Source: Sediminimonas qiaohouensis DSM 21189
GTDB taxonomy: Bacteria > Pseudomonadota > Alphaproteobacteria > Rhodobacterales > Rhodobacteraceae
Length of the DNA: 64,000 nt
Direction of reading: 5' to 3'
Assembly (NCBI RefSeq): GCF_000423645.1
Contig: NZ_AUIJ01000004.1
Location: forward strand, 62,001-126,000
Shown: positions 32,997 to 42,913 of the stretch, one piece after another
Layout of the letters: every line of letters begins with the position of its first letter
Position numbering within the stretch: the stretch's first letter is position 1
Program-made: the position numbers and the translations under genes
Notes under the pieces: model-generated
What the model saw: the letters and a program-made list of their open reading frames with translations, nothing else
Told to the model about the DNA's origin: nothing
Database searches by the model: none

Positions 32997-34190
32997 ATGA
33001 ATATCCATGAATATCAGGCGAAGGCGTTGCTTCGCTCGTACGGGGCCCCGGTCTCGGACGGTCGTGTCGTCTTCAAGGCCGAAGAAGCGAAAACCGCCGC
33101 GGGCGAGCTGGACGGCCCCCTTTGGGTGGTCAAGGCACAAATCCACGCCGGCGGACGCGGCAAGGGCCACTTCAAAGAGGCCGGCGCAGGCGACAAGGGC
33201 GGCGTTCGGCTGGCCAAATCGGTGGAAGAAGCCGCCGAAGAAGCCAAGAAAATGCTGGGCCGCACCCTCGTCACGCATCAAACCGGCCCCACCGGCAAGC
33301 AGGTCGGCCGCATCTACATCGAAGACGGCAGCGGCATCGAACGCGAGCTTTACCTCGCCCTGCTGGTAGACCGCCAAACCAGCCGCATTTCCTTCGTCTG
33401 CTCGACCGAGGGCGGCATGGACATCGAGGAGGTCGCCGCCAAGACCCCCGAAAAGATCCTGTCGTTCAGTGTCGATCCCGCCACCGGGTACCAACCCTTC
33501 CACGGGCGCCGCATTGCCTTTGCCCTTGGGCTTGAAGGCAAGCAGATCAAGCAATGCGTCGGCCTGATGGGCACCCTCTACCGCGCCTTCGTCGAAAAAG
33601 ACATGGAGATGCTCGAGATCAACCCCCTGATCATCACCGATAGCGGCGAGTTGAAGGTGCTCGACGCCAAGGTAGGCTTCGATTCCAACGCGCTCTACCG
33701 GCACAACGACATCGCCTCGCTGCGCGACGAGTCCGAGGAGGACTCGAAAGAGCTGGAAGCCAGCAAATACGATCTGAACTACATCGCGCTCGATGGCGAG
33801 ATCGGTTGCATGGTCAACGGCGCAGGCCTTGCCATGGCGACGATGGACATCATCAAGCTCTATGGCGCCGAGCCGGCCAACTTCCTCGACGTGGGCGGCG
33901 GCGCCACCAAGGACAAGGTCACCGAGGCGTTCAAGATCATCACCTCCGACAGCAACGTCAAAGGCATCCTCGTGAACATCTTCGGCGGCATCATGCGCTG
34001 CGATGTGATCGCCGAGGGCGTGGTCGCCGCGGTCAAGGAGGTGGGCCTTGAGGTGCCGCTGGTGGTGCGCCTTGAGGGCACCAACGTGGAGCAGGGCAAA
34101 GAGATCATCAACTCATCCGGACTGAACGTTATCGCGGCTGACAACCTCAGCGACGCCGCCGAAAAGATCGTGAAAGCGGTGAAGGGGTAA
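32997..34190 (+). CDS. sucC: Succinyl-CoA synthetase subunit beta (ADP-forming)
   Basis: Forms succinate and ATP from succinyl-CoA together with SucD. The 397-residue product has the ATP-grasp N-terminus [34 protein letters not shown], and the C-terminal CoA-ligase domain with [15 protein letters not shown] and [15 protein letters not shown]. Standard length. It is the first gene of sucCD-sucAB, with 3 bp to sucD. Confidence 0.98.
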   Translation: MNIHEYQAKALLRSYGAPVSDGRVVFKAEEAKTAAGELDGPLWVVKAQIHAGGRGKGHFKEAGAGDKGGVRLAKSVEEAAEEAKKMLGRTLVTHQTGPTGKQVGRIYIEDGSGIERELYLALLVDRQTSRISFVCSTEGGMDIEEVAAKTPEKILSFSVDPATGYQPFHGRRIAFALGLEGKQIKQCVGLMGTLYRAFVEKDMEMLEINPLIITDSGELKVLDAKVGFDSNALYRHNDIASLRDESEEDSKELEASKYDLNYIALDGEIGCMVNGAGLAMATMDIIKLYGAEPANFLDVGGGATKDKVTEAFKIITSDSNVKGILVNIFGGIMRCDVIAEGVVAAVKEVGLEVPLVVRLEGTNVEQGKEIINSSGLNVIAADNLSDAAEKIVKAVKG

Positions 34191-34193
34191 GAC

Positions 34194-35075
34194 ATGGCCA
34201 TTCTCGTAGACGAAAACACCAAAGTCATCTGCCAGGGCTTCACCGGCTCACAGGGCACGTTCCATTCGGAACAGGCCATCGCCTATGGCACCCAAATGGT
34301 CGGCGGCGTGACACCGGGCAAGGGCGGCACGACGCACCTTGACCTGCCGGTCTTCAACTCGGTGCACGAGGCGAAGGCCAAGACCGAGGCGACCGCGTCC
34401 GTGATCTACGTGCCGCCCCCCTTCGCGGCCGATAGTATCCTCGAGGCGATCGATGCCGAAATGGACCTGATCGTGTGCATCACCGAAGGCATCCCGGTGC
34501 TGGACATGACCCGCGTCAAGCGCGCGCTGGACGGCTCGAAAACCACGCTGGTCGGCCCCAACTGCCCCGGCGTCATCACGCCCGATGCGTGCAAGATCGG
34601 CATCATGCCCGGCCACATCCACAAGCGCGGCAGCGTCGGCGTGGTGTCGCGCTCGGGCACGCTGACTTACGAGGCGGTCAAGCAGACCTCCGATAGCGGC
34701 CTGGGCCAATCCACCGCCGTGGGCATCGGCGGCGACCCGATCAAGGGGCTCGAGCACGTCGATGTGCTGGAGCGGTTCCTCGCCGATGACGAGACGCAAA
34801 GCATCATCATGATCGGCGAGATCGGCGGCCAGGCCGAAGAAGACGCCGCGCAGTTCCTCAAGGACGAGGCCAAGCGCGGCCGCAAGAAACCCGTGGCCGG
34901 CTTCATCGCCGGGCGCACCGCCCCCCCGGGCCGCCGCATGGGCCATGCCGGCGCCATCGTCGCGGGTGGCAAGGGCGGCGCCGAAGACAAGATCGAGGCG
35001 ATGAAATCCGCCGGGATCGTCGTCGCCGACAGCCCCGCCACACTGGGCGAGGCCGTGCTCAAGGCGATCGGGTAG
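34194..35075 (+). CDS. sucD: Succinyl-CoA synthetase subunit alpha
   Basis: Alpha subunit of succinyl-CoA synthetase; binds CoA and carries the phosphohistidine. The 293-residue product has the CoA-binding fold [26 protein letters not shown], and the active histidine in [17 protein letters not shown] near residue 247. Follows sucC after 3 bp and precedes sucA by 58 bp. Confidence 0.98.
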   Translation: MAILVDENTKVICQGFTGSQGTFHSEQAIAYGTQMVGGVTPGKGGTTHLDLPVFNSVHEAKAKTEATASVIYVPPPFAADSILEAIDAEMDLIVCITEGIPVLDMTRVKRALDGSKTTLVGPNCPGVITPDACKIGIMPGHIHKRGSVGVVSRSGTLTYEAVKQTSDSGLGQSTAVGIGGDPIKGLEHVDVLERFLADDETQSIIMIGEIGGQAEEDAAQFLKDEAKRGRKKPVAGFIAGRTAPPGRRMGHAGAIVAGGKGGAEDKIEAMKSAGIVVADSPATLGEAVLKAIG

Positions 35076-35133
35076 ACAGATAGCGGGTCCGGCGCGCGGG
35101 CGCCGGACCTTCTCCACAAGTCCAGGTGACACC

Positions 35134-38094
35134 ATGACCGACCAATCCCCAAACGACCAGTTCGCCGCCTCCTCTTTCATGCAGGGGCACAATGCGGAAT
35201 ACCTGGAGCAGCTTTACGCCCGCTACGCCGATGACCCGGCCGCGGTCGACGAGGCCTGGGCCGAGTTTTTCCAATCCATGGGCGATGACGATGGATCGGT
35301 CAAACAAGAGGCACAGGGGCCAAGCTGGGCGCGCGCCGACTGGCCGCCCACGCCAAACGATGATCTGACCGCCGCCCTCGACGGGCAATGGCCCACCGCC
35401 GAGGCCAAGGGCGCCGGCGACAAGATCGCCGCCAAGGCCGCCGAAAAGGGCATAAGCGTCAGCGACGAGGCCGTGAAACGCGCCGTTCTGGACAGTATCC
35501 GCGCCCTCATGATCATCCGCGCCTACCGGATCCGGGGCCACCTGGTTGCCGACCTGGACCCGCTTGGAATGCGCGATCAGACCCCGCACCCCGAGTTGGA
35601 CCCGAAATCATACGGCTTCACCGAATCCGATCTGGACCGGCCGATCTTTATCGACAACGTGCTGGGCCTGCAGTTCGCAACCATGCGCCAGATCGTCGAT
35701 ATCGTGCGCCGCACCTACTGCGGCACATTCGCGCTGCAATACATGCACATCTCGGACCCCGTGCAATCCGCCTGGCTCAAGGAACGGATCGAGGGTCTCG
35801 GCAAAGAGATCAAGTTCACCCGCCGCGGTCGCAAGGCCATCCTCAACAAGCTGGTCGAGGCCGAGGGATTCGAGAAGTTCCTGCATGTGAAATACATGGG
35901 CACCAAGCGGTTCGGGCTTGATGGCGGCGAGGCCCTGATCCCCGCGATGGAGCAGATCATCAAGCGCGGCGGATCGCTGGGCGTCAAGGAGGTCGTCATC
36001 GGCATGCCACACCGCGGCCGCCTGAGCGTGTTGGCCAACGTCATGGAGAAACCCTACCGCGCGATCTTTCACGAGTTCCAGGGCGGCAGCTTCAAACCCG
36101 AGGATGTCGATGGCTCGGGGGACGTGAAATATCACCTCGGCGCGTCATCGGATCGCGAGTTCGACGGCAACTCCGTGCACCTGTCGCTGACGGCCAACCC
36201 CTCGCACCTCGAGGCGGTGAATCCTGTGGTTCTGGGCAAGGTCCGCGCCAAGCAGGACCAGTATAACGATGCCGAACGCACTGCCGTTCTGCCCGTTTTG
36301 CTGCATGGCGATGCCGCCTTTGCCGGGCAGGGCGTGGTCGCCGAAGGGTTCGGCCTGTCGGGCCTCAAAGGGCACCGCACGGGCGGCACGATGCATATCA
36401 TCGTGAACAACCAGATCGGCTTTACCACCGCGCCGCACTTCTCGCGCTCGTCGCCCTACCCCACGGACATCGCCCTCATGGTCGAGGCGCCGATTTTCCA
36501 CGTCAACGGCGACGATCCCGAAGCGGTGGTGCACGCCGCCAAGGTCGCAACCGAGTTCCGCCAGAAATTCGCCAAGGACGTGGTGCTTGATGTCTTCTGC
36601 TACCGCCGGTTCGGGCATAACGAGGGCGACGAGCCCATGTTCACCAACCCGCTCATGTACAAGAAGATCAAGACGCAGAAAACGACGCTCAGCCTCTATA
36701 CCGAGCGGCTGGTCCGCGATGGCCTGATCCCCGAGGGCGAGATCGAGGACATGAAGGCGTCGTTCCAATCGTTTCTCAACGAGGAATTCGAGGCCGGGAA
36801 GGAATACAAACCCAACAAGGCCGATTGGTTGGATGGCCGCTGGTCGCACATGGACCGGCTGGAAGAAGGCAAGTATCAGCGCGGCGAAACCGCCATCGCG
36901 CCCGAAACCCTCGAAGAGGTCGGTCGCGCCCTGACGACGGCGCCCGAGGGCGTGAAACTGCACCGCACCGTCGAGCGGCTCCTCGAAAGCAAGCGCAAGA
37001 TGTTTGAAAACGGCAGCGGCTTCGACTGGGCCACCGGCGAGGCGCTGGCGTTTGGCTCGCTGCTGACCGAAGGCTACCCGGTCCGCCTGTCAGGTCAGGA
37101 CAGCACCCGCGGCACCTTCAGCCAACGACACTCGGGCCTGATCGACCAGAACACCGAAGAGCGGTATTTCCCCCTCAACAACATCCGCGAGGGCCAGGCG
37201 CATTACGAGGCCATCGACTCGATGCTGTCGGAATACGCCGTTCTCGGGTTCGAATACGGCTACAGCTTGGCCGAACCCAACGCCCTCACCCTGTGGGAGG
37301 CGCAGTTCGGCGATTTCGCCAACGGCGCCCAGATCATGTTCGACCAGTTCATCAGCTCGGGCGAAAGCAAATGGCTGCGCATGTCCGGCCTCGTCTGCCT
37401 CCTGCCGCACGGGTTCGAAGGCCAAGGCCCCGAACACTCCAGCGCGCGGTTGGAGCGGTTCCTGACCATGTGCGGCGGCGACAACTGGATCGTGGCCAAC
37501 TGCACCACCCCGGCCAACTACTTCCACATCCTGCGCCGGCAGTTGCACCGCACCTTCCGCAAACCGCTCATCCTGATGACGCCGAAGTCGCTCCTGCGCC
37601 ACAAGCTCGCCGTCTCGAACGCCGAGGATTTCACCACCGGCTCCAGCTTCCACAGGGTCCTGTGGGACGACGCGCAAAAGGGCCACTCGGACACAGAACT
37701 GGTCGATGACGACAAGATCAAGCGCGTCGTCATGTGCTCCGGCAAGGTCTACTATGACCTGCTCGAAGAACGCGACGCGCGCGGCATCGACGACGTCTAC
37801 CTGATGCGGTTCGAACAGTTCTACCCGTTCCCGGCACAATCGTCCGTCAAGGAGCTTGAGCGCTTCAAGAAGGCCGAAATGATCTGGTGCCAGGAAGAGC
37901 CCAAGAACCAAGGCGCGTGGATCTTCATGGAGCCGAACCTTGAATGGGTGCTCACCCGCATCAAGGCCAAGCATGGAAGGCCTCACTACGTCGGCCGCCC
38001 CGCGAGCGCCTCACCCGCAACCGGGCTGGCCAGCCAGCACAAGGCACAACAACAGGCGCTGGTTGACGAAGCGCTGACCATCAAGGGGAAATAA
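35134..38094 (+). CDS. sucA: 2-oxoglutarate dehydrogenase E1 component
   Basis: Thiamine-diphosphate decarboxylase of the 2-oxoglutarate dehydrogenase complex. The 986-residue product has the N-terminal E2-binding segment (SFMQGHNAEYLEQLYARY), the core region VIGMPHRGRLSVLANV, HGDAAFAGQGVVAEGFGLS and IVNNQIGFTT, and the C-terminal transketolase domain with LPHGFEGQGPEHSSAR. Normal length. Start follows a short gap with AGGTGACACC before the ATG; sucB follows after 3 bp. Confidence 0.98.
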   Translation: MTDQSPNDQFAASSFMQGHNAEYLEQLYARYADDPAAVDEAWAEFFQSMGDDDGSVKQEAQGPSWARADWPPTPNDDLTAALDGQWPTAEAKGAGDKIAAKAAEKGISVSDEAVKRAVLDSIRALMIIRAYRIRGHLVADLDPLGMRDQTPHPELDPKSYGFTESDLDRPIFIDNVLGLQFATMRQIVDIVRRTYCGTFALQYMHISDPVQSAWLKERIEGLGKEIKFTRRGRKAILNKLVEAEGFEKFLHVKYMGTKRFGLDGGEALIPAMEQIIKRGGSLGVKEVVIGMPHRGRLSVLANVMEKPYRAIFHEFQGGSFKPEDVDGSGDVKYHLGASSDREFDGNSVHLSLTANPSHLEAVNPVVLGKVRAKQDQYNDAERTAVLPVLLHGDAAFAGQGVVAEGFGLSGLKGHRTGGTMHIIVNNQIGFTTAPHFSRSSPYPTDIALMVEAPIFHVNGDDPEAVVHAAKVATEFRQKFAKDVVLDVFCYRRFGHNEGDEPMFTNPLMYKKIKTQKTTLSLYTERLVRDGLIPEGEIEDMKASFQSFLNEEFEAGKEYKPNKADWLDGRWSHMDRLEEGKYQRGETAIAPETLEEVGRALTTAPEGVKLHRTVERLLESKRKMFENGSGFDWATGEALAFGSLLTEGYPVRLSGQDSTRGTFSQRHSGLIDQNTEERYFPLNNIREGQAHYEAIDSMLSEYAVLGFEYGYSLAEPNALTLWEAQFGDFANGAQIMFDQFISSGESKWLRMSGLVCLLPHGFEGQGPEHSSARLERFLTMCGGDNWIVANCTTPANYFHILRRQLHRTFRKPLILMTPKSLLRHKLAVSNAEDFTTGSSFHRVLWDDAQKGHSDTELVDDDKIKRVVMCSGKVYYDLLEERDARGIDDVYLMRFEQFYPFPAQSSVKELERFKKAEMIWCQEEPKNQGAWIFMEPNLEWVLTRIKAKHGRPHYVGRPASASPATGLASQHKAQQQALVDEALTIKGK

Positions 38095-38097
38095 TCC

Positions 38098-39642
38098 ATG
38101 ACCACCGAAGTTCGCGTTCCCACGCTTGGCGAATCCGTGACCGAGGCTACGATCGCCACGTGGTTCAAGAAACCCGGCGACCAGGTCGCCGCCGACGAAA
38201 TGCTGTGCGAGCTGGAGACCGACAAAGTCACCGTCGAAGTGCCCAGCCCCGCGTCAGGCACCCTGAGCGAGATCGTCGCGCAAGAGGGCGAAACCGTTGG
38301 CGTCGATGCCCTTCTGGCCACCATGACCGAAGGCGCCGCCGACGCCGAGGCAGCGTCGGCCAAACCCGCCAGCAGCGGCAAAGCCAAGGCAGACGCGCCC
38401 GCGGATGACGGCGCGAAAGGCGAAAGCGTCGATGTCATCGTGCCCGCCCTGGGCGAGTCCGTGTCCGAGGCCACGGTCGCCACGTGGTTCAAGAAGGTCG
38501 GCGATTCCGTCGCGCAAGACGAAATGCTGTGCGAGCTGGAAACCGACAAGGTCTCGGTCGAGGTGCCCAGCCCCGCATCGGGCACCCTGTCGGAAATCCT
38601 GGCCGAGGAAGGGACCACCGTCCAAGCCAGCGCCAAGATCGCGGTCGTGGCCTCCGGCGACGCCCCAGCCGCCAAATCCGAGGAGCAGGCCGAACCCAAA
38701 GCCGAGGCCAAGCCCAAGGACACCGCAGAGGGCAAGGATGTCGAAGACGCCCCCGCCGCCAAAAAGGCGATGGCCGAGGCGGGCCTGACCCGCGATCAGG
38801 TCACCGGCACCGGCCGCGATGGCCGCATCATGAAGGAAGACGTGCAAAAGGCCGCCGCCTCCGGCGACAAGGCCGCCGCATCCCCCAGCAGCGAGGCGCC
38901 CGCCGCCACCGCGCCGCGCGCCCCGGTGCCCGCCGACGACGCGGCGCGCGAAGAACGCGTCAAGATGACCCGCCTGCGCCAGACCATCGCGCGCCGCCTG
39001 AAGGACGCGCAAAACACGGCCGCCATGTTGACCACCTATAACGAGGTGGACATGACCGCGACCATGGATTTGCGACGCGAATACAAGGACTTGTTCGAGA
39101 AAAAGCACGGCGTGAAACTGGGCTTCATGTCCTTCTTCGCCAAGGCATGCTGCCACGCCCTCAAGGAGGTGCCCGAGGTCAACGCCGAGATCGACGGCAC
39201 CGATGTCGTCTACAAGAACTTCGTGCATATGGGGATCGCCGTGGGCACCCCGAACGGCCTTGTTGTGCCCGTGGTGCGCGACGCCGATCAGCTCTCGTTC
39301 GCCGCGATCGAGAAAAAGATCAACGAGCTGGGCGCGCGCGCCCGCGACGGCAAGCTGAGCATGGCCGAGATGCAGGGCGGCAGCTTTACCATCTCCAACG
39401 GCGGCGTGTACGGCTCGCTCATGTCCTCGCCGATCCTGAACCCGCCGCAATCGGGGATCCTGGGCATGCACAAGATCCAGGAACGCCCAATGGTCGTGAA
39501 CGGCGAGATCAAGATCCGCCCGATGATGTACCTCGCACTCAGCTACGACCACCGCATCGTCGACGGCAAAGGCGCGGTGACATTCCTCGTGCGCGTCAAG
39601 GAAGCGCTGGAAGATCCGCGGCGGCTGTTGATGGATTTGTGA
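38098..39642 (+). CDS. sucB: 2-oxoglutarate dehydrogenase E2, dihydrolipoamide succinyltransferase, two lipoyl domains
   Basis: Core succinyltransferase of the complex. The 514-residue product has two lipoyl domains rather than the single one of E. coli: Lys43 in [10 protein letters not shown] and Lys151 in [10 protein letters not shown], each followed by an Ala/Pro-rich linker. Next come the E3-binding domain ([17 protein letters not shown], around residues 228-244) and the catalytic domain with His485 in [10 protein letters not shown]. The stop codon overlaps the ATG of the following small gene by one base (TGATG). Confidence 0.97.
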   Translation: MTTEVRVPTLGESVTEATIATWFKKPGDQVAADEMLCELETDKVTVEVPSPASGTLSEIVAQEGETVGVDALLATMTEGAADAEAASAKPASSGKAKADAPADDGAKGESVDVIVPALGESVSEATVATWFKKVGDSVAQDEMLCELETDKVSVEVPSPASGTLSEILAEEGTTVQASAKIAVVASGDAPAAKSEEQAEPKAEAKPKDTAEGKDVEDAPAAKKAMAEAGLTRDQVTGTGRDGRIMKEDVQKAAASGDKAAASPSSEAPAATAPRAPVPADDAAREERVKMTRLRQTIARRLKDAQNTAAMLTTYNEVDMTATMDLRREYKDLFEKKHGVKLGFMSFFAKACCHALKEVPEVNAEIDGTDVVYKNFVHMGIAVGTPNGLVVPVVRDADQLSFAAIEKKINELGARARDGKLSMAEMQGGSFTISNGGVYGSLMSSPILNPPQSGILGMHKIQERPMVVNGEIKIRPMMYLALSYDHRIVDGKGAVTFLVRVKEALEDPRRLLMDL

Positions 39643-40205
39643 TGCCGACAATTGTCGCTATTCGCCATCAATTTGCGGCGTTACCTGAAGAGGTGCAAAC
39701 TCACCTTCGAGGCCTTGGGCCTCTTCTTGGCGACGCGGACTTGGATTTGTCGCTTGCCTACCTTTTCATGGTAATAGAACAGGGCCGTTATCGTTCAATG
39801 AAGTGCATCCTTGTTCGAAACATGAAATGCATGACATCCGTGGTTGACGAAGAATTGAAATCGAGAGCCTTTTCAAGAAAGTCGTTTCGGGCTTCAATCA
39901 AATCACTAATTGGATTGGATATATCGAGCGGCGACTACAGAGCACTTGAGCGGGCAGAAGGCATCAGAGACACCATTTTCCACGGAAGAAGTGCATCCGA
40001 CGCAGATAAGCGAAACGCGATCTCGAATTGTTTGCGGTTCATCGAAGTCTTTGGCGATAAAATCAGAGAAGAAACTGGGAAAAATCCATTTGCGACACTT
40101 CGGGGGCTAACTTCTAGAATAAGGCCAGTTAGCCGACCACAGTCTCATTGGATCCTAAAGGGCGTACTCGCCGTGAATGGCGTCGCGGCGATTTCGGAGA
40201 CTTAG
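39642..40205 (+). CDS. HEPN-like helical protein, unknown function
   Basis: 187-residue protein that I cannot place in a named family. It appears all-helical and contains GIRDTIFHGRS, in which Arg109-Asp110-x3-His114 matches the R-(polar)-x3-H motif of HEPN ribonucleases and toxins; the next helix (KRNAISNCLRFIEVFGDKI) also fits that fold. The gene is clearly more A/T-rich than neighbours and sits between sucB and the MAPEG-lpd pair, which are usually adjacent in relatives. Its ATG overlaps the sucB stop (TGATG), so it is translated with the TCA-cycle operon. No antitoxin or nucleotidyltransferase gene lies beside it. Confidence 0.7.
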   Translation: MPTIVAIRHQFAALPEEVQTHLRGLGPLLGDADLDLSLAYLFMVIEQGRYRSMKCILVRNMKCMTSVVDEELKSRAFSRKSFRASIKSLIGLDISSGDYRALERAEGIRDTIFHGRSASDADKRNAISNCLRFIEVFGDKIREETGKNPFATLRGLTSRIRPVSRPQSHWILKGVLAVNGVAAISET

Positions 40206-40208
40206 CAA

Positions 40209-40604
40209 ATGACCCCCGAACTCACCGCCCTCACCCTCGCCGCGCTGCTTCAGGTCGTCCAATACGTCCTCTACGCCGTGCCGGCGAACCTCGAGCTGGG
40301 CACCGGCTACACCACGTCCGCGCGGGACCGCGATCCGTCGAAACCGATGTCCGACCGCACCGCCCGCCTTGGCCGCGCCATGGACAACCATTTCGAAGGG
40401 CTGATCCTCTTCACCATCGCCTGCGTCGCCGTCACGCTGTCCGGCAAATCCGGCAACCTGACCGCCGCCTGCGCCTATACCTACCTCGCCGCGCGCCTCC
40501 TTTACATTCCCGCCTATGCCTATGGGCTGCGCCCGTGGCGCTCTTACATCTGGGCGGTGGGGTTTCTGGCCACCACCCTCTTGCTTTTGGCTGCTCTCCT
40601 GTGA
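40209..40604 (+). CDS. MAPEG family membrane protein
   Basis: 131-residue membrane protein with four hydrophobic helices. It has the family pattern ALLQVVQYVLYAVPANLELG, the RLGRAMDNHFEGLILF motif (RAxxNxxE-type) and YTYLAARLLYIPAYAYGL. MAPEG proteins are glutathione-linked or eicosanoid enzymes in eukaryotes; the bacterial role is not established. Located before lpd, as in other Rhodobacteraceae, and 3 bp after the HEPN-like gene. Confidence 0.87.
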   Translation: MTPELTALTLAALLQVVQYVLYAVPANLELGTGYTTSARDRDPSKPMSDRTARLGRAMDNHFEGLILFTIACVAVTLSGKSGNLTAACAYTYLAARLLYIPAYAYGLRPWRSYIWAVGFLATTLLLLAALL

Positions 40605-40605
40605 C

Positions 40606-40650
40606 TTCCTTCTTCTCGAAATATCCCCCCGGCAGACGCCGAAGGCGAAG
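40606..40650. repeat. Palindromic intergenic repeat (copy 2, inverted)
   Basis: Read on the minus strand this shows CTGCCGGGGGGATATTTCGAGAAGAAG, the same layout as the element at 17139-17174: a GC-rich block, then ATATTT and an A/G-rich tail. It fills part of the 131-bp gap between the MAPEG gene and lpd. Assignment to a Rhodobacteraceae repeat family is from memory and the copy is diverged. Confidence 0.4.
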
Positions 40651-40735
40651 CGGCCGCACCCCGAAATAGCACCGGCCCTATACCGACATAATACCGACGT
40701 GTTACAGACATCTTAAAATCGAAGGAAACAGACCC

Positions 40736-42124
40736 ATGGCAAACTATGACGTCATCGTCATCGGCTCCGGCCCCGGCGGCTATGTTTGTGCAATTCGCTG
40801 CGCGCAACTCGGCCTGAAAACCGCCTGTGTGGAAGGCCGCGAAACCCTCGGCGGCACCTGTCTCAACGTGGGCTGCATCCCCTCGAAGGCCCTGCTGCAT
40901 GCCACCCATCAACTGCACGAGGCCGAGCACAACTTCGCCAAGATGGGCCTCAAGGGCAAAAGCCCCTCGGTCGATTGGAAGCAGATGCTCAGCTACAAGG
41001 ATGAGGTCGTGGAGGGCAACACCAAGGGGATCGAATTTCTTTTCAAAAAGAACAAGATAGACTGGCTCAAGGGATGGGGGGAAATCCCCGAAGCCGGCAA
41101 GGTCAAGGTGGGCGACGAGACCCATAGCGCCAAGAATATCGTCATCGCCACGGGCTCGGAAACATCGTCCCTGCCCGGGGTCGAGATCGACGAAAAGGTC
41201 GTCGTCTCCTCGACCGGCGCACTGGAGCTTTCCAAGGTTCCAAAGAAGATGTGCGTGATCGGCGCGGGCGTCATCGGCCTGGAGCTCGGCAGCGTCTATG
41301 CCCGCCTCGGGAGCGAGGTCACGGTGATCGAATACCTCGACGCCGTGACGCCGGGCATGGATGGAGAGGTGCAAAAGACCTTCCAGAGAATCCTAAAGAA
41401 ACAAGGGCTTACCTTCATCATGGGCGCCGCCGTTCAGTCGGTCGAGGCCCTCAAGACCAAGGCCAAGGTCAACTACAAACTGCGCAAGGACGATAGCGAG
41501 GCAACGCTGGATGCCGACACCGTCCTCGTGGCCACGGGGCGCAAACCCTATACCGACGGCTTGGGTCTTGAGAAGCTCGGCGTTGAGCTGAGCAAACGCG
41601 GGCAGGTCCAGACCGACGATCATTGGCAAACCTCGGTCAAGGGCGTCTACGCGATCGGCGACGCCATCGACGGCCCGATGCTGGCCCACAAGGCCGAAGA
41701 CGAAGGCATGGCCGTCGCCGAGGTGCTCGCGGGCAAGCATGGCCACGTGAACTACGGCGTCATCCCCGGGGTCATCTATACGCACCCCGAAGTGGCCAGC
41801 GTCGGCCAGACCGAGGAAGAGATCAAGGAAGAAGGGCGCGCATATAAGGCGGGCAAGTTCATGTTCATGGGCAACGGCCGCGCCAAGGCAAACTTTGCCG
41901 CCGACGGGTTCGTCAAGATCCTTGCGGACAAGGAAACCGACCGCATCCTGGGCGCGCATATCATCGGGCCAATGGCCGGCGATCTGATCCACGAAGTGTG
42001 CGTTGCAATGGAATTCGGCGCCTCTGCGCAGGACCTCGCGCTAACCTGCCACGCGCATCCAACCTACTCCGAGGCTGTCCGCGAGGCGGCCCTGGCGTGC
42101 GGCGACGGGCCGATCCACTCCTGA
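40736..42124 (+). CDS. lpd: Dihydrolipoyl dehydrogenase (E3)
   Basis: Reoxidises the lipoyl groups of 2-oxoacid dehydrogenase complexes with NAD. The 462-residue product has the FAD fold [15 protein letters not shown], the redox-active disulfide Cys42-Cys47 in [13 protein letters not shown], the NAD fold [20 protein letters not shown], and the C-terminal catalytic His-Glu pair in [18 protein letters not shown] precedes the start. Location after sucAB suggests it serves the 2-oxoglutarate complex. Confidence 0.97.
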   Translation: MANYDVIVIGSGPGGYVCAIRCAQLGLKTACVEGRETLGGTCLNVGCIPSKALLHATHQLHEAEHNFAKMGLKGKSPSVDWKQMLSYKDEVVEGNTKGIEFLFKKNKIDWLKGWGEIPEAGKVKVGDETHSAKNIVIATGSETSSLPGVEIDEKVVVSSTGALELSKVPKKMCVIGAGVIGLELGSVYARLGSEVTVIEYLDAVTPGMDGEVQKTFQRILKKQGLTFIMGAAVQSVEALKTKAKVNYKLRKDDSEATLDADTVLVATGRKPYTDGLGLEKLGVELSKRGQVQTDDHWQTSVKGVYAIGDAIDGPMLAHKAEDEGMAVAEVLAGKHGHVNYGVIPGVIYTHPEVASVGQTEEEIKEEGRAYKAGKFMFMGNGRAKANFAADGFVKILADKETDRILGAHIIGPMAGDLIHEVCVAMEFGASAQDLALTCHAHPTYSEAVREAALACGDGPIHS

Positions 42125-42137
42125 TACGACGATTGAT

Positions 42138-42169
42138 GGTGGCCGAGGCCCGACAGCGCCTCGGTCACC
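42138..42169. terminator. Bidirectional hairpin between lpd and plsC
   Basis: Arms ggtggccgaggc (42138-42149) and gcctcggtcacc (42158-42169) pair with one mismatch or bulge, between two convergent genes. There is no U-run on either side, so it may work as a transcript 3' end rather than as a classical terminator. Confidence 0.4.
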
Positions 42170-42175
42170 TCATAG

Positions 42176-42913
42176 CTACGCGGCATCCGGGTCAAAGCCC
42201 GCCTCTTTCATGAGGCGATCAGACGTCGATTCCACCCGTTCCTCAAGAGTTTTCATCATCTCGTCGCGCGGCAGGCCCGGCGGGATCGGCTCAAGGAATT
42301 CCACCACGGCCAGCCCCGGCTTGCGCATGATCCCCTTGCGCGGCCAGAACACCCCGACATTGGTTGCCGCAGGCACACAGGACTGGCCAAGCTGTTGATA
42401 CAGAACGCCGGTTCCCGCCTTGTAAGGCATGCGCACCCCCGGCGCGACGCGGGTTCCCTGGCTGTAGATCACCAGTTGCCCCGGCTGCTGCCGGCCCGCA
42501 TCCACATCGGCCAGCATCTTGCGTATCGCTTGCCCGCGCTGCCCACGGTCCACGGGCACACACCCGATACGGTAGGCATAGATGCCGATAACGGGCGCCC
42601 ATAGCAACTCGCGCTTCATGATAAACTTGGCGGCGGGAACCGAGTTGAAGATGATCAGGATATCCAGGAACGACTGATGCTTCGCCGCGATCATCACTTC
42701 GCCCTTAGGCGGCGTTCCCCGCACCTCGTGGCGCAGCCCAACCATCCAGCGCGCGGTCCACAGAACCCAGCGACAATAGAGCTTGCAAGCCATGCGCGCG
42801 CCCCGTGCGCTAACCGCGGCCCAAGGCGCGAACAGCAGGCCCAGCACCCCCATTGCCAGATATATCTGCAAGACAAAGATCAAGGATCTAAGCCAGCGCC
42901 AGCCGGTTTTCAT
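42176..42913 (-). CDS. plsC: 1-acyl-sn-glycerol-3-phosphate acyltransferase
   Basis: Makes phosphatidic acid in phospholipid synthesis at the inner membrane. The 245-residue product has an N-terminal hydrophobic helix, the catalytic motif HQSFLD (HxxxxD), the substrate-binding block VPVDRGQRGQAI, and YSQGTRVAPG in place of the EGTR motif. The ATG at 42913 has GAGGGAA upstream and shares one base with the ftsX stop. Co-transcribed with ftsE and ftsX. Confidence 0.93.
   Translation of the reverse strand: MKTGWRWLRSLIFVLQIYLAMGVLGLLFAPWAAVSARGARMACKLYCRWVLWTARWMVGLRHEVRGTPPKGEVMIAAKHQSFLDILIIFNSVPAAKFIMKRELLWAPVIGIYAYRIGCVPVDRGQRGQAIRKMLADVDAGRQQPGQLVIYSQGTRVAPGVRMPYKAGTGVLYQQLGQSCVPAATNVGVFWPRKGIMRKPGLAVVEFLEPIPPGLPRDEMMKTLEERVESTSDRLMKEAGFDPDAA

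Noticed and set aside
32799-33704. Minus-strand 301-codon open frame over sucC
   Set aside because: Antisense to a well-conserved gene, with composition typical of a shadow frame and no recognisable motif.
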